From Mesocentrotus franciscanus (lineage: Eukaryota > Echinodermata > Echinoidea > Camarodonta > Strongylocentrotidae): a DNA stretch of 64,000 bases. Below the pieces are notes generated by a model that saw only the letters and a program-made list of their open reading frames with translations, searched no databases and had not been told where the DNA came from. The stretch lies in NCBI GenBank assembly GCA_037976565.1, contig CP137675.1:8565447-8629446 (forward strand), given 5' to 3'. Both the position numbers and the translations under genes were made by a program. The number at the start of each line of letters is the position of its first letter. Within the stretch, counting starts at the first letter, position 1. Below are positions 48,590-60,385 of this stretch, piece by piece.

Positions 48590-49240
48590 TATAATATATA
48601 CAACTATACGGCTATCGAATGGATGTATAGTTTTAACCAAACAGAGCGCAGGAAGCTGTACATCTATACAACTAACTATACGACCATGCGGCTATGCATC
48701 CATCAAAGTACTCGTGAACGTATGTATAGTTTCCAACGTGCGGGCCGAAGTGCCTTAATTCTGTACAACTATACGACAATACAGCCATCGGATAGACGTA
48801 TAGTTTTATCCAATCAGAGCGCACGAAACTATCGACTACTAGTATATACAGCCGGATAGATGTATAGTTTTATCCAATCAGAACGCACGAAACTATCGAC
48901 TACTAGTATATACAGCCGGATAGATGTATAGTTTTATCCAATCAGAACGCACGAAACTGTCGACTATTAGTATATACAGCCGGATAGACGTATGGTTTTA
49001 ACCAATCGGAAACCAGGAAACTATACGACTATACAATACAGCCATCGGATAGACGTATAGTTTTATCCAATCAGAACGCACGAAACTATCGACTACTAGT
49101 ATATACAGCCGGATAGACGTATAGTTTTAACCAATCGGAACCACTATACGACTGTATACAGCCATCGGATAGACGTATAGTTTTAACCAATCAGAACGCA
49201 GGAAACTATACGCCTATAACAGCCGTCGAATGGATGTATG
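48590..49240. repeat. 64-bp tandem repeat array
   Basis: The landmark AGAYGTATAGTTTTA recurs at 48794, 48858, 48922, 48986, 49051 and 49115, then at shorter spacings. Units include CCAATCAGAACGCACGAAAC and GACTACTAGTATATACAGCC. Flanking units are more diverged. Confidence 0.85.
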
Positions 49241-49270
49241 ATTATAACCTTGCAAGGATTACCGCTGCAT

Positions 49271-49375
49271 TGTTTCCAAAATAACTCATGGCCTATATAG
49301 AATTCCGGGAAGCGCGCGCTCAAGACAATCAGTGATTCCCGGAATTCTAGGCCATGAGCTATTATGTTTGGAGAA
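49271..49375. mobile_element. Foldback MITE
   Basis: TCCAAAATAACTCATGGCC ... GAATTCCGGGAA is inverted as TTCCCGGAATTCTAGGCC ... TTATGTTTGGA. The ~105-bp element sits just after the 64-bp array. Confidence 0.65.
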
Positions 49376-49489
49376 AATGAAGATAAACACAGGATCATGC
49401 TCCTCTACTTGGAACATTTACTGAGTCAGATTAAAGGGATAGTTGAGTTTTGGAAATGAGAGTACAGTTTTGGTCAAAACTTTTCTTTT

Positions 49490-50030
49490 AAATTTAAATG
49501 AGATATGTGAGTTATCCCCTTTTGACCGGAATGAAACCTAAATTAAATCGTTTGCTATATTCATATCTATATCAGATAACAGATGATGGTCCCTGTCAAT
49601 AAGGGATGGGTACCTAAAACAGCCCCATATATCCGATATAGAAATTTGACATTCTAGAGAGACCTGTATCTCTTTTGATGAGATATGTGAGTAATATCTC
49701 TTTTGACCGGGATAAAACCTATATCAAATCGTTTGCTATATTCATATCTATATCAGATAACAGATGATGGTCCGGGTCAATAGGGGATGGGTACCTAAAA
49801 CAGGCCCATATATCCGATATATTCATGTGTATGGAATTATGATATTCTAGAGAAACATATCTCTTTTTTTGATGAGATATAATATTATGAGTTATCCCCT
49901 TTTGACCGGGATGAAACCTATATCAAATCGTTTGCTATATTCATATCTATCAGATAACAGATGATGGTCCCGGTCAAAAGGGGATGGGTACCTTAAACAG
50001 GCCCATAATTATGTCCAATAAATTCATGTG
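49490..50030. repeat. Tandem repeat of ~181-197-bp hairpin units, three copies
   Basis: CAGATAACAGATGATGGTCC recurs at 49573, 49754 and 49951. Each unit has CCCCTTTTGACCGGGA facing TCCCGGTCAAAAGGGG, so each can fold back on itself. Confidence 0.75.
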
Positions 50031-50285
50031 TATGGAAACTGGTTGAAGTTGCGGCCAAACCAAACCAAAATAAAAGTTTGAAACAACGGACCAATCACTA
50101 TTTTGGAGAATTTCAAGAATCGGCGTGATCGAGTATGTCCAAATACCTGCATGGGCTAGTCAGTTGTTGGTCTACCATAAGATATTATGGAGCCACTAGT
50201 TAGCACTGAAAATCAACAAAAACTTTCTAAATTGATGAACTGTATATTTTGAATTGTATATATACAGTACCTGTATTTTAACGTA

Positions 50286-50550
50286 TCAGGACAATCACCC
50301 CTGGAAAATTACCCCCCCCCTAAGACAATTGCCAAAAGATATAATGTCTTCCCCCCCACCCACCCTCACACACACGGGGGGGGTGATTATCCTAGAGGGA
50401 AATTTCTGGAGGGTAATTGTCATCGGGGGGGTAATTTTCCGGGGGGTGATTGTCCTTTGGGGGTAAATTTCCGGGAGGAATTGTCCTTGGGGGCAATTGT
50501 CCCGCTGTAATTGGCCGGGTGATTGTCCAGGGGTAGTTGTCCTAGAACCG
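50286..50550. mobile_element. G-run-rich TIR element
   Basis: The ends are AGGACAATCACCCCTGG and CAGGGGTAGTTGTCCT. The interior repeats GGGGGTAATTNTCCGGGGGG-type text. It is absent from the paralogous site near 9185. Confidence 0.6.
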
Positions 50551-52072
50551 TAATTTAACATCCCCCCCCCATTTCTTTGACGTATACTTTTAATCTGTTT
50601 CTCTTTTTCACACTCGTGCTGCATGCACCTCACAATTCATCCTAAAACTTGTTGAAATTTACCGTTTTGCAACATATCGCCCATCACATGAAGTATACCC
50701 AACTACCTATTTCACGATTCTGCAATATGGTCTCCCCCCTTTGTTTGGTACATACCATACTTCTCCCCCCTCCTCTCTCTCTCTCTCTCTCTCTCTGAAA
50801 TCTGATTAAATATCAAATGAATCAATTCCATTTGAAACATATCTCTCATTTCCCAATGCACTTTTCTACCAGTTCATACTACATGACTTGTGGATAATGT
50901 ATGGACTTCCTGTTAATTTTATCAAGTTGTATCATATCGTATCATATTCAAACTTATAGTAAAATATATTTTTAAAGGAACATTCTGCGAAAAAATAACT
51001 CAATATCATGAATAGTGGAAATCAAGAAAATACAAGAGATATGCCTATCACTCAGATATACTTATAACACATACTTTAAGTTTAATGGCAAAGATTTTTT
51101 ACTCCTCCCACTCTTCCAGCACGTTCATTGTATGAAGAAGCACTGATATTTTGGAGAACACCACTCACCAGAAAGTTTGTCTGCGAGAGTCATAAAGGAT
51201 TCTCATGCATGGATAGCTGATTCTTAAAGCCTGCATCATGTTGCACTCGGACATGACATAGTTGGGGTCTTTTTGTTTAGTTTCTAAACTTCCTTGAGAA
51301 ATAAAGAGAAGACTTAAATTTCACCACATCCCTATAATTTGTGGTCTTTTCCTGTGTCACACTGATATCGCTATAGATTCCCGATATAACAAGGTAATTT
51401 CCATGGTCCCAAGGACCCCGTTATAAAGAGATACCACTGTACACACAATTCATGTTACATTTGATATAGATTATGGAATTAATTGAACTTAGAATATTTC
51501 CTAGGAATACATAAGCCTTTAAAGGTAAGTTAAAACACATAAACATGTAATACGGAATTATAAAAAATCTATCTAGGTCTACAACAAATAAATTTTAATG
51601 ACATAATTATAATTGTATAAGGCCAAATAACAAAAATAACAAGTTTCAAAGGAGGCAGGTCATTACTATTAACAATTTTTCAATTTTTTGCTATTTTTTT
51701 CCAAGATGGCCGCCATGCTAAATATAGCTGGCCGAGGTATATTTATTCACAGATATTGTTTGAGTATACTGATGCAATGTATGACAAATGATTTGTATCA
51801 TTTTATTCCACTTGCTAAGCAAGTTTCAAAACTCAGAAACAAAGAAAAAATGAATTAGCTATAGAAGCTATAGTTATATTTATACAAAATGTACATCACA
51901 GCCTTTTATTATTTTTGCTTTTTTCTGAATAGTAAAAATTATTTTTAAAGGAGGCGGCGGCCAAAAGGCAGGCGGGGACGAAACTTATTATTTTTTTAAT
52001 TTGGCCTAACTATAGACATTGAATTCGTCACGGAGACGAATTAGGTGATCTGCCGCTTTGATCGAGACATAA

Positions 52073-52318
52073 CCGGTGTGTTGGCTCAGTCAGTAGAGCA
52101 TCCGCCTCACAACAGGGAGGTCGTGGGTTCGAACCCCGGCCGCGTCATACCAAAAGACGTTAAAAGATGGTAGTCGCTGCTACCTTGTTTGGCGTTCAAC
52201 AATAAGGGGATAGAGCAATGTCGATCTGGTGCTGCTCAGTGGCTGCCGGGCTCACGATCAATTGGGCACAAAGAATTTCCATTTTCGGTTAAATAAAATT
52301 TGGAGTGGACTTTAAAAG

Positions 52319-52352
<34 letters not shown>

Positions 52353-52368
52353 TATATTATTATTATTA
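52073..52368 (+). repeat. tRNA-derived SINE
   Basis: The head has A box TGGCTCAGTCAGTAGAGC and B box GGTTCGAACCCC, followed by a conserved-looking core (GCTACCTTGTTTGGCGTTCA ... AGGGGATAGAGC) and a (TTA)n tail. It follows directly on a 5'-end fragment of the element family at 53111 and 56902. Confidence 0.8.
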
Positions 52369-53110
52369 TTACAATTACACATGTAGAAACTCAATGGGAG
52401 ATATCCACCCTCCACTCATATAACATGCCTATGTACAAGCTCATTAAGTAATCAAGGATGTAGAAACAGTAGAAATGATTGTGCTGATTATTGTACGGTA
52501 CAACCCTGTTACCATTAAATTAATGACAGGAGTAGGCGAACAAACAACAAAATAACACGTCGTTCATAAAGTTAAAGTACTGATTATTTATTATACGAAT
52601 ATTTTGGATTGTACAGAGCAGCAAGAAAAGCGATGACGGTCAAGAATCGTGAGGAGAAAATGTGCAGATGAGAATTGTAAGAGAGATAAAGTATCAATGG
52701 AGAATAAATGTACAAAGAACCATAAGGCATTCACCGAATCTGACCATGAGACCAAAGGCTAGACTGCATGTTTAGATAATTTACAGAAAGAAAGGGAAAA
52801 AATAAGGAAAAAAGATAGATCACCTAATTACAGTTGCAGAACAGATATTAACAGTTGTCATAAATGAAGAAAAGAGATACGTAGAAGAACTTAAATACAG
52901 CTCTACCCACCAGGGCCCAAACAGTCTTATAAGTTTTATTTCTTGCAATTCATTCTATCTGACTATCCTACTAATGATTGCTAACAAGTTTTCTAAAATG
53001 AGAAATTTATAGTATTGCAGAATATATATGAGTAGCATTGTAACACAGCACCAGTCTACAGGAAAAAAAATAATATGGAGTCCTGATAATAATAATAATA
53101 ATACTAATAA

Positions 53111-55670
53111 CTAGACATTTAATTCGTCATGAGGACGAATTAGGTGGTCTGTCTTAAATTCTTATGATCATGCTCATCTTCAATTCAATGATCCAATATA
53201 ATGATGTTAATGTAAAATGATGTATTAAGATATGAATTGATGAATGAAGTACTGATGAACTGATGAACTGATAGATTGAACTGATGTGAAATGAACTGAA
53301 TTGATGAGCTAAACTTATGAACTGATGAATGAACTGATGAACTGATAGATTGAACTGTGACCTGAACTGAAGTGATAACTTAACTGATGAAAAAATATTG
53401 AGAAATGATTATGATCAAAATCATGATCATAATGAAATTTAATGAAAATATAGATATAGAGAAGGAGAGAGGGAGACGGGTTATAGTCATGTAAAAATAC
53501 ATGAGCTGGACCGAGGATGAAAGAGGAATCAGAATGCATACACTTGAAAGGAGAGAGGATAGTATAAGGAAACATGGTAAAGTGAAATATGAATACAAAG
53601 GGCAAATTGAAGAGCTAGAGGAAATTAAAGACAATTACGAGAGATATCGGAGGGAGAACGAGGACCAGAGGCGGAAAAGGGAGAGGGTGAGAGAGTATAC
53701 AATGAGAGGCAGAGACAGAGGGAGGCAGAGCAAAAGAGGGAGACAGAGATAGGGAGAGAGTGAAAGAGTAGAGAGAGAGAGAGAGATGCAAAGACAGAGC
53801 AAGAGAAGGATAGGGACAGAACAAGAGAGGGGAAGGGAAACAGAGCAAGAGAGAGAGAGAGAGAGAGAGCAAGAGAAAGAGATGCAATGGACAACGATGC
53901 ATTTAATATTTCCAGCATAAATAGAATTGAATATTTACTATATTATAGAGAAAGAGAGAAGTTATAGACATGTAAACAATTCTATGTCCATGGGAGAGAC
54001 GTAAACATTGCATATACCTGGGCTGAATAACTGGAAAGTATAAACGTCTGGGAAGGAGACTAACATCATAAAAATGGGATGATTTGATATATTCCAACAG
54101 ACTTAGGAGATTAACCCTATAGGTTTAATACACGACAAGGAATCAGATTTCCCATAGGGTTGTACTCAAACGATTGACATTCTTCTCCCATAGATATAAC
54201 ACGCAAAATTAGGCATTTTATTACATTGTTTGTGATTGTATATGATAATATGTTATAATAGTCGAAGAAGATCATAAAATCAAATTTAAAACGGCGGCGG
54301 CGGCAACAAAAAAAAAAAAATGACCCACCAGGAATCGAACTTGGGTCGCCGGAATGGGAGGCAAGTGCTATGACCACTATACCAAAATAATCCACATAGA
54401 CATTACACGTGAACGGAAAATGGAATTCTCAAATCCCACTTTGCAAGTGAAATATGAGCATGATCCCGGCATCTGATCGAAAAATAAAGGGCACACTTGT
54501 GATAGCTTATTGTCTCAGCTACAACATACTCGAAGCTCAGCGAAAACAAAACTAAAACGACGGAGATATTGCTCGCGAAAGACGGTAATGTAGAATCCAG
54601 TTTTGAGAAAAAGTCATGTCCCATAGAGAATACACGCAAAATGTGAAAAATTGACATGCCTCCTTTAATCGCAAAAATACGCCATGATGCCTTTGTCAAA
54701 ATGAAAAATCGTGATTACTGCATTTGTGGAGAATTGTCTCAGCTAGAACATATCAAAATTTGGAAGAAAATCAATCAATATTTACAGAGATACAATCAAT
54801 TTTCCAAAAATATGCTGACGTCATAATATGCAAATTGAAATTTTGAGTTCGGAGGCCATTATGATGACGTCATGAGTTAATTGAGGGTCAAATGAGACAT
54901 GAAATCATATCTCCGACTCATAATCTATCCAAATATGGAAAAAATTTGGGAGTTTCCATCCATTTTGAAGAGTTACAATGAATTTTGTGTAGGCATGTTT
55001 TTGCCCATATATGCTATGTATTACAAGAGCTCGCACGCACGGACATGTATCTTGAACGGACGCTCATTGCGTTATTACTGGTCAGAAAAAGGTGAACAAG
55101 GTATCAAAATGCTTGGAAAAATGTGCCAAATATGATGACAGAAAAAATTCGGCGATTATACGTTGCAAAATGCCAGTACGCGCGAAAACGCGCGCATGCG
55201 CGCGTTTTTTAAAATGCTTAAAATGGCCTGAAACGTACTCTCATTTGATTAAAAGTGATTTTGAACAGTTTGAAATTTTGCGCGCGCTCAGCGACGTATG
55301 CATGTGCGCGCATTTTTTTGACCTGAAATTGACCGGACGGATATTGACCTTAATCATGAAAAATTTGAATAAGAAATGACTTTCCGTTATGAAGATATGA
55401 TCATGAGTTGAAAGTACAAAAAAAAACACAAAATGGCGCCTGGATGACGTCATGAAGACTTGATGACCTTGAAAATGTTCATGTCACGTCTCATGACTAT
55501 GACCTATGACTGTGCCAAAATTGAAAGAAATTGACTAAACTGATCTTGAGTTATCCTAGGAACAAAAAGGGGAGAAATAAATAAAAATAAAGAATAATAA
55601 TAAATAAATAAAGAAAGAAAATTCTGACATTAATAGGTGATCTGTCGATACCGACAGACCACCTAATTAT
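53111..55670 (+). mobile_element. Family H element A: TIR plus terminal hairpin, non-coding
   Basis: The start hairpin is AATTCGTC/ATGAG/GACGAATT, followed by AATTAGGTGGTCTGTC. The end hairpin is AGGTGATCTGTCG/ATAC/CGACAGACCACCT, giving inverted termini. Internal 54400-55640 matches 58057-59270 of element B. It contains a (GA)n tract (53460-53890) and a tRNA-Gly-like insertion. Three TGACGTCA palindromes lie at 54816, 54864 and 55445. Confidence 0.65.
54322..54392 (-). repeat. tRNA-Gly(CCC)-like sequence, probably a retroposed or SINE head
   Basis: The minus strand has A-box-like TTGGTATAGTGGTCATAGC, anticodon-loop-like CTCCCAT, and AAGTTCGATTCCTGG (B box), then an A/T-run. The anticodon stem and acceptor stem do not pair well, so a functional tRNA is unlikely. 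Element B lacks it. Confidence 0.4.
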
Positions 55671-55673
55671 GAT

Positions 55674-56010
55674 CAGGGGCGGCGATCCCGGGGGGGGGGA
55701 CAGGGTTCCCCTCAATTTTTTTAGGGGGGGATCGGAAAATTTGAAAAAGTACCCCCCAAAAAATGTATAGCAAATACTGACTAAAGACTGCAACACACTT
55801 TTAGGCTCTGGAGGGCCAAAGAGTGCAGCGTTTAGACTAATACAAATGCAAAAATCTTCTCGCTCGGTCACTACGCTCCCTCGCATAATATCCTTCGAAA
55901 TGTACAAGTAATATTGTAGAAAATCTGTATTCCGTTGGTATCACGTAAGCACAGTTCTTCGTCCCTCGTATTTCGTCCCCCCCGGTCATGAAAAGAAATT
56001 GCCGCCCGTG
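55674..56010. mobile_element. 337-bp hAT-like MITE with perfect 8-bp target duplication
   Basis: CAGGGGCGGCGATCCCGG starts it and AAATTGCCGCCCGTG ends it, with ATTATGAT on both sides (55666-55673 and 56011-56018). It is the short form of the element at 45086-46587 and abuts the last bases of family H element A. Confidence 0.85.
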
Positions 56011-56901
56011 ATTATGATAATAATACTAATAATGAAAAATGAAAAATATATCATTTATATGGCAGAAAATTAAATTTCTTTATCTCAGCCATCATTTCAT
56101 TTTTTTTGTACACATGTAATGTGCTTGGTTAGTGCCAACAGGATTGGTGATTGAATCCACCCAAAACCCTGCATCCTTGAGAAACTCTGTGGCTTTCTCT
56201 CGCCCCCAACATGTTCCTAACCCCACACTGCCCTCAAAGAAGAGAGATATAGGCAGGCAATGGAATAGACTTAGGGTGTACAACATAGAACAATACTCAT
56301 TCGAGCATTCTCGGAGTGCTTTGTCTTGCAGTCTGGATCTATCATGGAAAAGACACCATCTGGTTTGAGGATACGATTTAAAGCCAACAAAACCTTGTCA
56401 GCATGCGCAAGATCATGAATGACATCAAATATGTAGATGTAATCAATCGTATTGTTCCAATCATCGGGTATGCATGCCGCGTCCTCACGGACAAACTCTA
56501 CGTTAGTAAGGCCCTTTTCCTTGGCCCGTTCTTTCCCATAGTTTATTGCCTCTTCTGAGAAGTCCAGTCCAACAACAGTGCTGTTTGGATAGTTCTCTGC
56601 AAGAACAAGTGAGGCCAATCCTCTCCCGCAACCCAGATCCAATATTCGGATACCAGACTCTGAATGACACAAAAACAATGAAAGATCATCTAGTATATTT
56701 AAAAAATATCCACTGTTGACATTACTCCCCACCCCCAAAGATAGCAAGAATCACTGATGGATGTTCTTTTCTTCACCATACATGTAGCCTACAATCATTT
56801 AAATGCAATAGGTGTGTGTGGCCAAAAACCATAATTCAAATTTATACAAGCTGTAAGGAGATATCAAACTTTGTACAAAAACATGAATTAAAACAAAAAA
56901 A

Positions 56902-59319
56902 ACTAGAAATGTAATTCGTCATGAGGACGAATTAGGTGGTCTGTTATGTAATCTGAATAACTGATCTTGTAGGAAATTGTCTTAGCTACAACATATCAAA
57001 ATTTGGAAGAAAAAGAGCTTAAATAAGCTAGATAGTGCTCAAAGATTAATGTTATGTAGATTTATGATGTGAACGAAATTTGACTTTCGTAGACATAACA
57101 CGCACGTTAAGAAAATTCTGACATGTCGCCTTTAATTGAAATTTTCACTTTGATGACGTCATCAAAACGAAAAGTGAGGATAACTTATCTTGTAGGGAAT
57201 TGTCTTAGCTACAACATATCTAAATTTGGAAGAAAAACAATTAATATTTACAGAGATACAATCAATTTTCCATAAATATGCGGACGTCATAATATGCAAA
57301 TTCGTATTTTGAGTTCCAAGGCCTTTATGATGACGTCACGATATATGTACTGGCAAAATGAGACATGAAATCATATCTCCAATTCATACTCTATCCAAAT
57401 ATGAAAAAATGGAGAGGAATTCAGGCATTCTGACGAGCTATGGCGGATTTTATATAGACATGTTTTTACCACTTTTACATTATATTGCCCATTGACGCGC
57501 ACGAATTTTAAAGTTTGACGCACGCGTGTGGCATTATAGAAGGTTGAGAATGACTGGAAATAGTTGGAAATTGTCAAAAATAGTGTCAGAAATACAAACC
57601 ATGCAAAAACGGCGTGTTTACGATGTGAGCGCGGCCATACGGACGGAAATTTTGAAATGCTTAAAATGACCTGATTCGTACTCGTTTAATAGTTAAGTGA
57701 TTTTGAGCATTTTAAAATATTGACGCGCGTCAGCGCGTCATGATTTGTGACCTTTGATGACATGACTTGTTGACCCTTGACCTAATATATATGTGATATG
57801 AATATAAATAACCTTTGATGACGCATCATGAAGATATGATTGATAATGTGATTTCACAAAATGGCGCCTGGATGACGTCACGATGACCTGATGACCTTGA
57901 AAAAATGGTGGCACTTGAATTTGATAAGCCTGATGAATGACAAAAATTTGATGAAAATTGATGGAGCAATTCGAGCAATCACGCTCACAATAAAGTGGTG
58001 GGAAAATAAAAATGAACAAGTGCGTTACCGATATACAAAAACATTTCCCATTGCGATTACACGTGAACGGAAAATGGAATTCTCAAATCCCACTTTGCAA
58101 GTGAAATATAAGCATGATCCCGGCATCTGATTGAAAAATAAATGGCACACTTGTGATAGCTTATTGTCTCAGCTACAACATACTCAAAGCTCAGCGAAAA
58201 CAAAACTGAAACAATGGAGATATTGCTCGCGAAAGACGGGAATGTAGAATCCAGTTTTGAGAAAAAGTCATGTCCCATAGAGAATACACGCAAAATGTGA
58301 AAAATTGACACGCCTCCTTTAATCGCAAAAATACGCCATGATGCCTTTGTCGAAATGAAAAATCGTGGCGACTGCATTTGTAGAGAATCGTCTCAGCTAG
58401 AACATATCAAAATTTAGAAGAAAATCGATCAATATTTACAGAGATACAATCAATTTTCCAAAAATATGCTGACGTCATAATATGCAAATTGAAATTTTGA
58501 GTTCGGAGGCCATTATGATGAAGTCATGACTTAATTGAGGGTCAAATGAGACATGAAATCATATCTCCGACTCATATTCTATCCAAATATGAAAAAAATT
58601 GGGAGTTCCTATCCATTCTGAAGAGTAACAATGAATTTTGTATAGGCATGTTTTTGCCCATGTATTGTGGATACAGATAGCGCAGTCCGCGTGCTGTCAA
58701 CTTTGACGGACGCTCATTGCGTTATTACTGGTCAGAAAAAAGTGATCAAGGTATCAAAATGCTTGGAAAAATATGCCAAATATGATGACAGAGAAAATTC
58801 GGCGATTGTATGTTGCAAAATGCCAGTACGCGCAACGCGCGCATGTGCGTGTGCGTTTTTGCAAAATGCTTAAAATGGCCTGAAACGTACTCTCATTTGA
58901 ATATAAAGTGATTTTGAACAGTTTGAAATCTTGCGCGCGCTCACGCGGCGTGCGCATGCGCGCGTTTTTGACCTGAAATTGACCGGACGGATATTGACCT
59001 TAATCATGATAAATATGAATGAGAAATGACTTTCCGTTATGAAGATATGATCATAAGTTGAAAGTACAAAAAAAAACACAAAATGGCGCCTAGATGACGT
59101 CATGAAGACCTGATGACCTTGAAAATGTTCCTGTCACGTCTTATGACAATGACCCATGACTGTGCCAAAATTGAAAGAAATTGACTGTACCCATCTTGAG
59201 TTATCGTCTACACAAAAAAGGGGAGAAATAAATAAAAATAAATAAATAAATAAATAAAGAAAGAAAATTCTGACGAAAACAATAGGTGATCTGTCGATAC
59301 CGACAGACCACCTAATTAT
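56902..59319 (+). mobile_element. Family H element B, in gene 3 intron 4
   Basis: It has the same start hairpin (AATTCGTCATGAGGACGAAT) and end hairpin as element A. It consists of two diverged long units sharing TACAGAGATACAATCAATTT and GAGACATGAAATCATATCTC. Five TGACGTCA palindromes lie at 57154, 57331, 57873, 58470 and 59095. Gene 2 has the uninterrupted intron sequence (TGATCCTTAT ... ATAACCATACTGTCACC). Confidence 0.65.
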
Positions 59320-60083
59320 ATTGATCCTTATATATAGCCTATAACCATACTGTCACCAATCTATGCACACCCATTTTGTAGCATAATTAACACGAGCGAA
59401 TGATTTTATTCTATGGTAACATTTGGAAAGAAATCTGTAAGCCTTGTGTCTATACTATATATGATCCACAGAATTGTGGCACCACCAGACTCGCAAGATG
59501 TAAGGCATCAAAGAATTCAAAGTTGCGGTATATTTTCCTACACTTGATTGGTAATGCCTCTTATACATGTACATTATCTTCTCTTGTTAACCAGAAATGG
59601 CAAGATCTGCAAGGACTGGTTAACGTACAGTGCCTTTCATGGAAAGATAACATAATCATAATAACCATACAAGCTCAAGTCAGAATAATTGAACTCAGTG
59701 ATTAAAATCTAAAATCCAACAAACACTATATGATTCTACTGTGATCTGATTTTGGAAGAAATTGCAATTTCATTAGATATGGCAATCTGGAAAAATATCA
59801 TCTTCAGCTGAATAAGCTTAAAACTTTAGAAAATTGCACTACTAGTCAGACGTCACTTCCATTCTGAGCCAACTTAGCTTTACCTCCTACAAGGAAGCTT
59901 GCAATGCCTCAAATAATTTATTTTGAATGCTCATACGACTATTCAGAACCCGATCATTATGATTTGACATGTTTGAATATTCACATATAATGCTATTGCA
60001 AATTCTTCCCAAATTGAATGGTAGTCAAACACACAGTGTGAGGTGGGCTTTACTTATTTGTTCTTAAAATCAGTGTGACTTAC

Positions 60084-60206
60084 TCATTCGTTCTTCTATT
60101 TGAGGCATGGACGGTATAAAATCTTGAACCAGATGATTCAGAACCCATCTACCGCTAAAAGTGGACATCATGGCATGAAAATCTGTGTATTCTGAGTACG
60201 AAAGTC
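60084..60206 (-). CDS. Gene 3 exon 4
   Basis: The acceptor is TTGTCTTCACAG and the donor ATGA/GTAAGT. It encodes [20 protein letters not shown] and then [12 protein letters not shown], open and 123 bp. Confidence 0.85.
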
Positions 60207-60385
60207 CTGTGAAGACAAAAATATGCAGTTTTAATTATGGGTTCCCAGCATATCGGGTTAACAAAATTCCTGGATTTTTTTTCCTTGATGGATTTACAAA
60301 ATTCCAGGATCATTATTCAAACATATTTGTAGTGTGAAACTTCTTCAAATCCAATCATCAAGTAGTTACGGTATTTAGACACAAG

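Larger units (their letters stand above)
50030..53095. repeat. Segmental duplication, copy 2 (partner 8720-12400)
   Basis: See the partner for shared landmarks. This copy lacks the 225-bp MITE and the hAT-like element, but carries the G-rich insertion at 50286-50550, a family-H end fragment at 52012-52070 and a SINE at 52073-52368. Confidence 0.8.

Noticed and set aside
52073..52150. Functional tRNA gene
   Set aside because: A and B boxes are present, but the sequence continues into a SINE body and (TTA)n tail.
53315..53918. Ser/Leu-rich and Arg/Glu-rich frames on both strands
   Set aside because: Low-complexity purine tract inside family H element A.
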